Origin: Prevotellaceae bacterium MN60
Lineage (GTDB): Bacteria > Bacteroidota > Bacteroidia > Bacteroidales > Bacteroidaceae
Assembly (NCBI GenBank): GCA_900199555.1
Contig: FZQZ01000010.1
Span: 42,226 to 106,225, forward strand
DNA: 64,000 nucleotides
Direction of reading: 5' to 3'
The notes beneath the pieces are model-generated. The model was not told the DNA's origin and did not search any database. It worked only from the letters and a program-made list of their open reading frames with translations. Below, piece by piece: positions 14,441 through 22,628 of this stretch. How positions within the stretch are numbered: position 1 is the first letter of the stretch; every line of letters begins with the position of its first letter. The translations under genes were made by a program, and so were the position numbers.

Positions 14441-15988
14441 CTATCGTGACAAATAGGCTGCGCACTGCTCTGCACATCGCTCTCCATCAACACCTGCAGA
14501 GACGATACCGCCAGCATAGCCAGCACCCTCACCACAAGGGAAGAGGCCCTCAAGGCGGACATGCATCAAGGTTTCATTGTTGCGAAGAATGCGAACAGGC
14601 GAAGAGGTGCGCGTCTCTACACCTATCATCAATGCCTCGTTGGTGAGGAATCCGTGACTCTGACGACCAAACGCCTTGAAACCTTCTTGCAGTCGATGAC
14701 TGATAGCCTCGGGCAACCAGAAATGCAGAGGCGATGATATCAAACCTGGTGCATACGACGAGCGAGGCAAATCATAGCTCAGGCGCTTATTCACAAAGTC
14801 TGCCATACGCTGGGCAGGAGCCGTTTGCTTCATATTACCCTGTTGCCAGCAGTTGCGCTCCAACTGTTCTTGGTAGTGCATCACACGCAGTGGGTCATCA
14901 CCCTCCACATCTTCTGCACGCAGTTCTACCACCATACCAGAGTTAGACCATTGTCCACCACGGTTAGAAGGACTCATGCCATTAACCACTATCTGCTCCT
15001 TGTCGGTAGCGGCAGGAATAACAAAGCCACCAGGACACATACAGAAAGAATAGACACCACGGCCATCCACCTGAGTGACAAACGAGTATTCAGCAGCAGG
15101 CAGATACTTACCTCTACCTAATTTATTATGGTATTGTATCTGGTCTATCAGTGCTGAAGGATGCTCCAAGCGTACACCTACAGCAATACCCTTGGCTTCC
15201 AGTTCAATCTTACTCTCGTTTAAGTAGCGATAGACATCGCGAGCGCTATGACCAGTAGCAAGAATAACAGGGCCGTGATATTCATTGTCGGCTGCATAAC
15301 AGCCGACCACTCGATTACCATCGAGAATCAGACTCGTCATTTTGGTTTGGAAGTGCACCTCTCCACCACAACGAAGAATGGTGTTGCGCATATTCTCAAT
15401 GACACGAGGCAACTTGTCTGTACCAATATGTGGATGGGCATCGGCAAGAATATTGGTAGAGGCTCCATGCTGACAGAACACATTGAGAATTTTCTCAATA
15501 TTACCACGCTTCTTAGAGCGAGTATAGAGCTTGCCATCTGAATAGGCTCCTGCTCCACCCTCACCAAAGCAGTAGTTGCTCTCGGCATCAACCTTCTGCG
15601 TCTTTGTAATCTGTGACAGGTCTTTCTTGCGTTCATGCACATCCTTGCCTCGTTCGAGCACGATAGGACGCAGGCCCAACTCGATAAGTCGCAAGGCAGC
15701 AAAGAGTCCACCAGGGCCAGCACCTACAACAATCACCTGCGGCTTATTACTTACATCAGGATATTCAGTAGGCTGATAGGCATCGTCTTGCGCTGGTTCG
15801 TTGATATATACACGTACCTTTAGATTGACAAAGATGGTGCGCTGGCGAGCATCAATGCTACGACGCAAGATGCGCAAAGCCGTAACGGTGCGCACATCGA
15901 AGCCATACTCGTCGGCCAAAAAGCTACGCAGTGCCTGCTCATTAGCAGCCACATGCGGCTGGACACGTATTTGATACTCTTGTATCAT
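14441..15988 (-). CDS. FAD-dependent oxidoreductase-like protein (uncharacterised family)
   Basis: The 515-residue protein starts with a ferredoxin-like region (about 1-62), followed by the FAD-binding dinucleotide fold VIVVGAGPGGLFAALRL (85-101) and LERGKDV. Further family marks are YCFGEGGAGAYSDGKLYTR, RVIENMRNTI, ATGHSARDVY, FCMCPGGFVIPA and the C-terminal GEGAGYAGGIVSAGVDG. This layout matches the large, conserved group annotated as FAD-binding protein or uncharacterised dehydrogenase; the substrate is unknown. It overlaps the YkvA-like gene by 4 bp (ATGA), so the two are translationally coupled. It is the last gene of a probable minus-strand operon that begins at about 19351. Confidence 0.88.
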   Translation of the reverse strand: MIQEYQIRVQPHVAANEQALRSFLADEYGFDVRTVTALRILRRSIDARQRTIFVNLKVRVYINEPAQDDAYQPTEYPDVSNKPQVIVVGAGPGGLFAALRLIELGLRPIVLERGKDVHERKKDLSQITKTQKVDAESNYCFGEGGAGAYSDGKLYTRSKKRGNIEKILNVFCQHGASTNILADAHPHIGTDKLPRVIENMRNTILRCGGEVHFQTKMTSLILDGNRVVGCYAADNEYHGPVILATGHSARDVYRYLNESKIELEAKGIAVGVRLEHPSALIDQIQYHNKLGRGKYLPAAEYSFVTQVDGRGVYSFCMCPGGFVIPAATDKEQIVVNGMSPSNRGGQWSNSGMVVELRAEDVEGDDPLRVMHYQEQLERNCWQQGNMKQTAPAQRMADFVNKRLSYDLPRSSYAPGLISSPLHFWLPEAISHRLQEGFKAFGRQSHGFLTNEALMIGVETRTSSPVRILRNNETLMHVRLEGLFPCGEGAGYAGGIVSAGVDGERCAEQCAAYLSR

Positions 15989-16374
15989 TCTTCGCTGAAG
16001 AGGTCATTAATCTCGTCAATCTCATCCTCGTCGAACCACTTGCTCAGACGATTCTTAGCCTTCTGCTGAATCTCAGGGTCAACATCTACCCACACCTTCT
16101 TCAGCACAAAGAGCAATACAGCGAGGTCATCAGTCAAGCCAGCGATGGGAATAGCATCGGGGATGACATCCAATGGACTAATCATATAGCCCAAGGCTCC
16201 AATAATCATGGCCTTGTTGGCGGTGCTAACCTTATCGCTCTGCAGTGTGTAATACAGAATAAGGGCAGCATAGACTAATTTAGCTCCGGCACGCTTAGCG
16301 ATGCGTGCAATCTTATCCACAAAGTCCGACTGTGAGAACTTGTTGGCATACTTCATAAAATCGGGTAGTTCCAT
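15985..16374 (-). CDS. YkvA/DUF1232 family membrane protein
   Basis: The 129-residue protein contains the DUF1232 core: a hydrophobic segment KLVYAALILYYTLQS, then KAMIIGALGYMISPLDVIPDAIPIAGLTDDLAVLLFVLKK (about 60-100). The SPLDxIPD motif is diagnostic. The function of the family is unknown; it is membrane-associated. The C-terminus is acidic (DEDEIDEINDLFSEE). Its stop overlaps the start of the FAD protein gene by 4 bp, and it lies 41 bp after the DUF1460 gene. Confidence 0.88.
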   Translation of the reverse strand: MELPDFMKYANKFSQSDFVDKIARIAKRAGAKLVYAALILYYTLQSDKVSTANKAMIIGALGYMISPLDVIPDAIPIAGLTDDLAVLLFVLKKVWVDVDPEIQQKAKNRLSKWFDEDEIDEINDLFSEE

Positions 16375-16415
16375 AAACTTTTATCCTATTATTTAGTTAT
16401 TATTATGATATTCTA

Positions 16416-17261
16416 TTAATTGATACGAATGATACGGATGCCCGTATGTGAGGGATGTTTCTGCAGATACTGATAGAGTGTCATCGGCTCTTGTACCACT
16501 TTCTTATGTATCTGAGAGGCGTTGAGCAGATGAAGTCCGTCTTTCTTCCATACGGCAAAACCGAGGTGCGCAATATCCAACCCTTTCTTATTACAGGTGA
16601 TGGCGATGATGTCACCATCGTGAACGGCCTGACGCAGCGCCTTGGTATTACGCTTGAGCACAGACTTAGGGATATAGCGACTGGTGGTTCTGCTGAGAGT
16701 TTCTTCCTGCTGACGAATCACCGATACCCATTCGGGATGAGCCTTTAATGCCTGATAGGCATCGGGATGGGTACTCATATAGTTTACATTGATATGCTGC
16801 ACAGCCGAGAAAGGAGGATTAGGACTTTGTATCTCCTTGACAATAGACATGGCAGTCTTGTCGGCAATCCAGTCGGAGAAATAATGCAAACGAGAAGGAT
16901 AGCCATCCAGTTTACCCTTACGATAGCGCAGGGTGCGCAACGTGGAGAGGTAATCATTCCAACTGCGTTTTCCCTGATGAGCACACAGCGTAAGGGCTGT
17001 CACCGTTTCTACCAGCGTAGTACAATCCAACTGACGAGTATTTACCACCAACTGCTCCGCAGGATTGACCTCAAGGGTATGAGCCACATATGGTATATTC
17101 AAGAACTGACGGGCAAACCACAACGTAGTAGTCTGCTTATTGGCATCACGCAACAAACGACAAATCTTCAAGCTGTCTGCTCGCTGATAAGTTACTCGTT
17201 GTTGAGCCCATCCGTTTAGGCTGCCCATGAGCAGCATCATATATAATAGCAGTATTCTCAT
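16416..17261 (-). CDS. DUF1460 protein, secreted NlpC/P60-like amidase
   Basis: The 281-residue protein has a signal peptide (MRILLLYMMLLMGSLNGWAQ). The DUF1460 domain is recognised by RQLDCTTLVE (Cys-80, likely nucleophile) and GDIIAITCNKKGLDIAHLGFAV (His-232). Structural-genomics models of Bacteroides relatives show an NlpC/P60-like fold, so a role in cell-wall peptide or N-acetylmuramoyl-L-alanine hydrolysis is likely but inferred. It overlaps the upstream DUF4421 gene by 4 bp (ATGA), a sign of translational coupling, and both are envelope proteins. Confidence 0.88.
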   Translation of the reverse strand: MRILLLYMMLLMGSLNGWAQQRVTYQRADSLKICRLLRDANKQTTTLWFARQFLNIPYVAHTLEVNPAEQLVVNTRQLDCTTLVETVTALTLCAHQGKRSWNDYLSTLRTLRYRKGKLDGYPSRLHYFSDWIADKTAMSIVKEIQSPNPPFSAVQHINVNYMSTHPDAYQALKAHPEWVSVIRQQEETLSRTTSRYIPKSVLKRNTKALRQAVHDGDIIAITCNKKGLDIAHLGFAVWKKDGLHLLNASQIHKKVVQEPMTLYQYLQKHPSHTGIRIIRIN

Positions 17262-18364
17262 TGTTTACTCTTTTTATAACGTGAACGCGCACCGAAGTTA
17301 TAACCGATATATACATTCATGCTGCCAAAAAGATTGTTGGCGGCAAAGCGCGATGTATGATAGTTATAGGCACGGACAATAGCCGATGCGCCAGCATACC
17401 AGCGCATATTATTATAAACCAATCCGAAACGTCCGATACCATCAATATTGAAATTGTTGGCAACAAAGCCTTCTGAGCCAACATGCTGCGTTTCTGGTTC
17501 ACCATGCGTACGCTTATAAGCTAGCGCTAACGACAAGCTAGAACAGAACAGGCAGTTGCGGGCAAACACCCAGTTATAGGCATAGCCTACAGAAGCACTG
17601 GTATTATGATATTCAAGACTATTGAACATGAGGTTTTCATCTACCTTAGCCACACCATCACCCAGACGCTGGTCCAAAAGATGCTGCAACTTCTCGTGAT
17701 CAAACTCTATGCTGTTGCGCGTATAAGAGATGCCTACCATCCACGAGCCGCAACTAATCTTCTGAATAGAACTCTGTGCGAAAGCGGCTGGATAGGAGAA
17801 ACGTTGATGATTGAATATGTAATAGAGGTTGATACCCGTGATGCCCACACTGAGGCCATCAAAAGGAACTCTCATCATCTTCGACATATCCTGTTTCTTT
17901 CCCATACTGATGTCGCGAATCTGATAATCGCTACCTGTACGACGATAATAGAGGTCGGCACCTATCTGAGCACTATAGATGCTGAAGTCAAACTCTTGTT
18001 TCATCGAATTGTAGCCAACATCAAAATTCTTCAAATCGAAGGTATAGCCAAGAAATACCCATCGCCAACCGAAATATGGGCCAGCCTTAACAGTGGGCTT
18101 GGGCGCCAATAGGACAGATTGACCTTCCGGTCCTGTTGTACTGAGGCGATAATAGTCGTAGGTATGGGTAGCCTGTAGCATGACAGACCAGTTATAATGT
18201 TGCGGTTCTACATAATTCTCGTCAACATAACTAAAGCCACGAATGACACGGCGCAACCACCCGAGCTTCTCTTTAGGTTGTTCTTGCTCTACTTGAAGGG
18301 TGTCACCTGCCAGCACATTCAGCGTCGTCACCCAAAGAATCATCAATAATATCGTTTTCCTCAT
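17258..18364 (-). CDS. DUF4421 family outer-membrane-like protein
   Basis: The 368-residue protein has a signal peptide (MRKTILLMILWVTTLNVLAG) and a mature part rich in alternating aromatic and polar residues typical of an outer-membrane beta barrel (YFGWRWVFLGYTFDLK, SVGITGINLYYIFN, YIGYNFGARSRYKKSKQ). The text matches DUF4421 of Bacteroidota: VDENYVEPQHYNW and FDFSIYSAQIGADLYYRRTG. The function is unknown. It begins 3 bp after the Gfo/Idh gene and overlaps DUF1460, so it belongs to the same operon. Confidence 0.85.
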   Translation of the reverse strand: MRKTILLMILWVTTLNVLAGDTLQVEQEQPKEKLGWLRRVIRGFSYVDENYVEPQHYNWSVMLQATHTYDYYRLSTTGPEGQSVLLAPKPTVKAGPYFGWRWVFLGYTFDLKNFDVGYNSMKQEFDFSIYSAQIGADLYYRRTGSDYQIRDISMGKKQDMSKMMRVPFDGLSVGITGINLYYIFNHQRFSYPAAFAQSSIQKISCGSWMVGISYTRNSIEFDHEKLQHLLDQRLGDGVAKVDENLMFNSLEYHNTSASVGYAYNWVFARNCLFCSSLSLALAYKRTHGEPETQHVGSEGFVANNFNIDGIGRFGLVYNNMRWYAGASAIVRAYNYHTSRFAANNLFGSMNVYIGYNFGARSRYKKSKQ

Positions 18365-18367
18365 TAC

Positions 18368-19351
18368 TTAAAATTTTCCCAAGATACGATCCAGTACCCA
18401 GTTTACTGGCGTAGCCGACACACTAGTACATTCACAAATACCAATGCCCTGCAGATGTTCGCAGACACTCTTAATAAGGGGATACTGCACATAAGGAGGA
18501 TTGGGAACTACCAGTTCTTGTATTCCCTCACTGGTGTGCAGATGAATAGGCTTATAATCAAATACGGAGAAGCTAACCAGTCCCTGGTCTCCGATAATCT
18601 CGATACGGTCTTCACGAGCAGAGTCGTGAGCAACAAAGCACCACGAGCCACTACCAGGCACTCCACTCTCGAACTCAAAACATGCACTTACGGAGTCCTC
18701 GGCATCATAGAGCTTACCACGATTGGCACGAATGCCACGCGCCTCAAGGATAACGCCAAAGATATGTTGCATGATGTCAAGCTGGTGGGGAGCCAAGTCA
18801 TAGAAGTAACCTCCACCGGCAATATCTGGTTGCAAACGCCAAGGGAGCTCGCCCTGATTAGAATAGTCTAACTCGCGAGGAGGCACTGCAAAACGAATCT
18901 GGACATTGAGGACCTTACCAATAATACCATTATCAACAATCTCCTTGACCTTTTGGAAGTAAGGAAGATAACGGCGATAGTAAGCAACAAAGCAAGGCAC
19001 ACCCGTCTCTTCACTAACTCGATTGATGCGGGCACAGTCTTCATAAGATGCTGCCAGAGGCTTCTCTACATACACAGGTTTGCCCGCCTTCATGGCCATA
19101 ATGGCAAAAGTGGCATGACTGCTGGGAGGAGTAGCAATATAAACGGCATTCACGTCGGGATCATCGATAAGCTCTTGAGCATCCGTATACCATTTAGGTA
19201 TCCCATGACGCACAGCATAACTGCGCGCCTTCTGCTCCTGTCGGCTCATCACTGCCACGACACTAGAGCCCTCAACCTCTGAGAACGCTGGGCCGCTCTT
19301 CTTTTCCGTTACCTCACCACATCCGATGAAGCCCCACTGCAATATCTTCAT
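18368..19351 (-). CDS. Gfo/Idh/MocA family oxidoreductase
   Basis: From the ATG at 19351 (MKILQWGFIGCGEVTEKK) the protein has 327 residues. A 31-codon upstream extension runs through the promoter and is rejected. The Rossmann motif GFIGCGEV (7-14), the EKP motif (VYVEKPLAAS, catalytic Lys) and the APHQLD motif (FYDLAPHQLDIMQHIFG) are all present. Such enzymes are NAD(P)-dependent sugar or inositol dehydrogenases; the substrate is unknown. It is the first gene of the minus-strand operon. On its promoter TATCTTTG (19361-19368) has a TTTG 22 bp upstream (19391-19394), slightly wider than usual. Confidence 0.92.
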   Translation of the reverse strand: MKILQWGFIGCGEVTEKKSGPAFSEVEGSSVVAVMSRQEQKARSYAVRHGIPKWYTDAQELIDDPDVNAVYIATPPSSHATFAIMAMKAGKPVYVEKPLAASYEDCARINRVSEETGVPCFVAYYRRYLPYFQKVKEIVDNGIIGKVLNVQIRFAVPPRELDYSNQGELPWRLQPDIAGGGYFYDLAPHQLDIMQHIFGVILEARGIRANRGKLYDAEDSVSACFEFESGVPGSGSWCFVAHDSAREDRIEIIGDQGLVSFSVFDYKPIHLHTSEGIQELVVPNPPYVQYPLIKSVCEHLQGIGICECTSVSATPVNWVLDRILGKF

Positions 19352-19410
19352 AATCGAGTGCAAAGATACGAAATATTTCTTAATTCTTCTCAAAAAAAGG
19401 AATGATTTCT

Positions 19411-19441
19411 TTTGTTTTATGCTTGCATAATCGTACCTTTG
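19411..19441 (+). promoter_or_regulatory. promoter of membrane protein-hisB operon
   Basis: TTTG (19411-19414), a 19-bp spacer and TACCTTTG (19434-19441) match the consensus. It is back to back with the Gfo/Idh promoter. Confidence 0.85.
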
Positions 19442-19458
19442 CACTGTTAAACTATAAA

Positions 19459-20445
19459 ATGATGAACCAAGAAGAAAAAGACATATTATTTAAAGCCCGT
19501 AGTTATCGTAGTGTATTAGCAGCGGGCATCAGATTATACACGAGTAACTTCCGCAAGTTTTTCAAAGCCTCTTGGCTCACTGCCCTACTCTATTCTCTTG
19601 TTGATGGAGCAGCATCTACGCTGATGACTCTGAAGATTCCTGCCATTTTCGTAGCGATTATGTTGCAGATTCAGAAGTATCATGGCATCTTTATAGAACC
19701 TTTACTGCATTATGCATGGACGATATTTGCCATTATGTGGTTCTTCATAGCTGCGTTTGCAGTACTGGCACTAGCCCATGGCACCATCATGAACCAATTG
19801 AAAGAGCATCAAGAGACGGGTAGCATATCGATACCCACGAGTTGGTTCAAGCCATCTGTAAAGTTGATGGGGCGCACACTGAAAGGTTTATTCTTCACAG
19901 GATTCATCTTTATTGGATTTTATATCTTGGAGATAGCTTTACTGGCTGCCCTTGAAGCCATTAAGCCGGGCATTATCATGCAGGCTCCATTTACCGTATT
20001 CGGTTGCATCACAATAGTCAACACGCTTATGTCATTACTGGCATTACCCTTATTCTATGTACTGCCTAAATATGTATTAAACAATGATAAAGGTTATTGG
20101 AGCACATTGGCAAGCAGCTATGGTTGTGGTATTCGTCATTGGGGCTCACTATTCCTAGTATTCTTTGTCAGCATACTGTTGATAGCCATTGTAGGATTGG
20201 TCATTATACTACCAGCTAACATATTGTATATTGCCAACTATATGGCTCAGATGGGACAGCTCTATGGCGACCCATTGGGAATGCCATCGTATATGACACC
20301 GATGACCTACATCACCTATGTATTGTGCAACTTTATTGAGTTCTATGCCCTGTTGCTATTGTTGTTGCACAGCTACTATGCATATGGTTCTATAGAAGCA
20401 AAAGAACAAGAAAGAAAACAACAAAAACTAGACATACTATCATGA
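19459..20445 (+). CDS. polytopic membrane protein, unknown function
   Basis: From the ATG at 19459 ([11 protein letters not shown]; the next Met is also possible) the protein has about 328 residues and roughly six membrane segments: [15 protein letters not shown], the segment around [38 protein letters not shown], a Leu-rich one near [33 protein letters not shown] and [17 protein letters not shown]. The N-terminal tail resembles Bacteroidota proteins of the DUF975-like type, but I cannot name the family firmly. It overlaps hisB by 4 bp (ATGA). That link to histidine synthesis may be only transcriptional. Confidence 0.75.
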   Translation: MMNQEEKDILFKARSYRSVLAAGIRLYTSNFRKFFKASWLTALLYSLVDGAASTLMTLKIPAIFVAIMLQIQKYHGIFIEPLLHYAWTIFAIMWFFIAAFAVLALAHGTIMNQLKEHQETGSISIPTSWFKPSVKLMGRTLKGLFFTGFIFIGFYILEIALLAALEAIKPGIIMQAPFTVFGCITIVNTLMSLLALPLFYVLPKYVLNNDKGYWSTLASSYGCGIRHWGSLFLVFFVSILLIAIVGLVIILPANILYIANYMAQMGQLYGDPLGMPSYMTPMTYITYVLCNFIEFYALLLLLLHSYYAYGSIEAKEQERKQQKLDILS

Positions 20446-21500
20446 AGAAGATTCTCTTTATCGATCGCGACGGTACCATCATTCGCGAACCAGCGGATGA
20501 ACAGATAGACAGTTTTGAGAAATTACAGTTCGTACCTCGGGCTATCTCAAATCTGGTATTCTTGCGCCAACATACAGACTATGAATTTGTCATGGTCAGC
20601 AATCAAGACGGATTGGGAACAGAGTCTTTTCCCGAAGATACTTTTTGGCCAGTACACAACTTCATCCTTGACACGCTGAAAGGCGAAGGTGTTGAATTTG
20701 ACGACATTCTGATTGACCGACATTTTCCAGAAGACAATGCTCCCACGCGCAAACCCAACATAGGACTTGTAGAGAAGTATATCAACAACCCCGAATACGA
20801 CATCAAAGGTAGCTTTGTGATTGGTGACCGCGATACAGACCGACAATTCGCAGAAAACATCGGTTGCGGATTCCTGCAAATTGGTGATTGGGATAAAGCA
20901 GCAGCTATTGCCTATGGCGGCGAGCGCACAGCAGAAGTAAAACGTACCACCAAAGAAACTGACATTTTTGTAAAAGTCGACTTGGATGGTAATGGCCATT
21001 GTGACATTCAGACAGGCTTGGGATTCTTCGACCACATGTTGGAACAAATTGGTAAGCATGGTATGATAGACCTCACCATTCATACCAAGGGCGATTTGCA
21101 CGTGGACGAACATCATACCATAGAGGATACGGCATTAGCCTTAGGCGAATGTCTGCTGAAAGCACTTGGCGACAAGCGTGGCATTGAGCGCTATGGTTAC
21201 GCACTACCCATGGACGACAGTTTATGTTCTGTCTGCTTAGACTTTGGTGGTCGCCCTTGGCTAGTTTGGGATGTTACATTCCAGCGCTGCTATATTGGCG
21301 ACGTGCCCACAGAGATGTTTATGCACTTCTTCAAGAGCCTCAGCGATGCTGCGAAGATGAATCTGAATATCAAAGCAGAAGGAGAGAACGAGCATCACAA
21401 GATAGAAGGAGTATTCAAGGCTTTGGCACGTGCACTAAAAATGGCAGTACGCAGAGACATCTATCACTACGAACTGCCATCCACCAAAGGGGCTTTATAA
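20442..21500 (+). CDS. hisB: bifunctional histidinol-phosphatase/imidazoleglycerol-phosphate dehydratase
   Basis: The 352-residue fused protein has a HAD phosphatase domain (about 1-165; FIDRDGT with Asp-8 and Asp-10, [15 protein letters not shown]) and an IGP dehydratase domain (about 166-352; [40 protein letters not shown]). It catalyses steps 6 and 8 of histidine synthesis. The E. coli enzyme has a zinc-binding Cys/His loop in the phosphatase domain; here the equivalent loop reads [14 protein letters not shown], with no cysteine. I recall the same in other Bacteroidota HisB. No other his gene is in the window; its only partner is the overlapping membrane protein gene. Confidence 0.95.
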   Translation: MKKILFIDRDGTIIREPADEQIDSFEKLQFVPRAISNLVFLRQHTDYEFVMVSNQDGLGTESFPEDTFWPVHNFILDTLKGEGVEFDDILIDRHFPEDNAPTRKPNIGLVEKYINNPEYDIKGSFVIGDRDTDRQFAENIGCGFLQIGDWDKAAAIAYGGERTAEVKRTTKETDIFVKVDLDGNGHCDIQTGLGFFDHMLEQIGKHGMIDLTIHTKGDLHVDEHHTIEDTALALGECLLKALGDKRGIERYGYALPMDDSLCSVCLDFGGRPWLVWDVTFQRCYIGDVPTEMFMHFFKSLSDAAKMNLNIKAEGENEHHKIEGVFKALARALKMAVRRDIYHYELPSTKGAL

Positions 21501-21503
21501 CTA

Positions 21504-22472
21504 TTAGCGCTTAGGCCATATCATTTCCATTGGATAATGACACCACAATCGCAAGGGGTGACGCTTTTCTGCCATAACCTCTTGCAGGATGAAACGTCCC
21601 TCTTCTTCTATGGGGGGACAAAGCATGTATTCATGATTTAGCGCTACGGTCTCTTGCAGCACCCACATGACGCCACTAGCGAAACGTTGTAAACCAATCA
21701 TCTTAAAGACTGCCTCTGGAGAGGTATTCTCTCTAAAGGTATCAAAGGCACCTTTCAACTGATTGAGAACAAAGAATAAGTCAACGAAATGGCGCAGGGC
21801 AAGCTCTCCACTAAACAAACGCTGCTGCAACTCTTGCAGCATGCATATAGCATTCATCGTCATTGATGGTATTGCCACTTCTTGATCATATTGGAACATC
21901 AACTCCTTATGTTGGTTGAACCATTTCTGCATTCGATGATTCGCAAACGGATTACGTGCTGAGAATATGCGATAATGCAGACTTGCCGACATATCATCCC
22001 ATTGTTTCAACACCAATGATGTATAATTGTGGGGAACAATCTCTTGTCCTGTTTGGCGAGCAAATTTGATGGCACGTTCCATACTACAGTCAACAAATAC
22101 ATCTATTGCAGCCAACTGTGAGAAATGATGCAACCCTTCAACCTTATACTGACGGATGGCCAAAGCACTCATTGCCGACGAGCGAATCTTACGCTCAGCT
22201 AACTTATCCATCAGTTTCTGACAACGCCTATCTATCAATTCCTGGGTTTCTCGAATGGATTCTGTATCAGCCATCCAATCAATACATAAATCTTGAGGAG
22301 CACGCAAACCGTATTCAAACAGACGCTCCACTCCTTTGTAACAGATGCCCACCAAACCTTGACGCTGAGCAATATGATAAAGCTCATACCACTCGTCTGG
22401 TAATGGTCCGCGACTTAGACAATCCAATTGTCCTAAAGCCACTTGCAACAGTTCAAAAAATAGTTTTTGCAT
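21504..22472 (-). CDS. nucleotidyltransferase-like protein (NTP_transf_5 type)
   Basis: From the ATG at 22472 (MQKLFFELLQVALG) the protein has 322 residues. Its layout follows the Bacteroidota NTP_transf_5 family: a helical N-terminus (LPDEWYELYHIAQRQGLVGICYKGVERL), a central region around AIDVFVDCSMERA, EIVPHNYTSLVLKQWDDMSASLHYRIFSARNP, and a helical C-terminus. The expected catalytic D-x-D of the nucleotidyltransferase fold is seen only as AAIDVFVD, so one Asp seems lost and activity is doubtful. Assignment is moderately secure. It converges with hisB (3-bp gap) and diverges from ligA. Confidence 0.7.
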   Translation of the reverse strand: MQKLFFELLQVALGQLDCLSRGPLPDEWYELYHIAQRQGLVGICYKGVERLFEYGLRAPQDLCIDWMADTESIRETQELIDRRCQKLMDKLAERKIRSSAMSALAIRQYKVEGLHHFSQLAAIDVFVDCSMERAIKFARQTGQEIVPHNYTSLVLKQWDDMSASLHYRIFSARNPFANHRMQKWFNQHKELMFQYDQEVAIPSMTMNAICMLQELQQRLFSGELALRHFVDLFFVLNQLKGAFDTFRENTSPEAVFKMIGLQRFASGVMWVLQETVALNHEYMLCPPIEEEGRFILQEVMAEKRHPLRLWCHYPMEMIWPKR

Positions 22473-22599
22473 GCCTAGTAATTCTTTGTTTTTAGTTATC
22501 TCGATGCAAAAATAGAAATTATTTTGCATGTTTCAATCATTTCAGCACTTAATAAATACTAAATTCCACATTCTTCACCATTTATTATCAATAAATTTG

Positions 22600-22607
22600 T
22601 ATCTTTG
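22600..22607 (+). promoter_or_regulatory. -7 element of ligA operon promoter
   Basis: TATCTTTG followed by CAAG lies 22 bp before the ligA ATG. The -33 region is weak: TTTA at 22581-22584 is only 15 bp away. Confidence 0.5.
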
Positions 22608-22628
22608 CAAGTAAAATAAACAAAGGTA

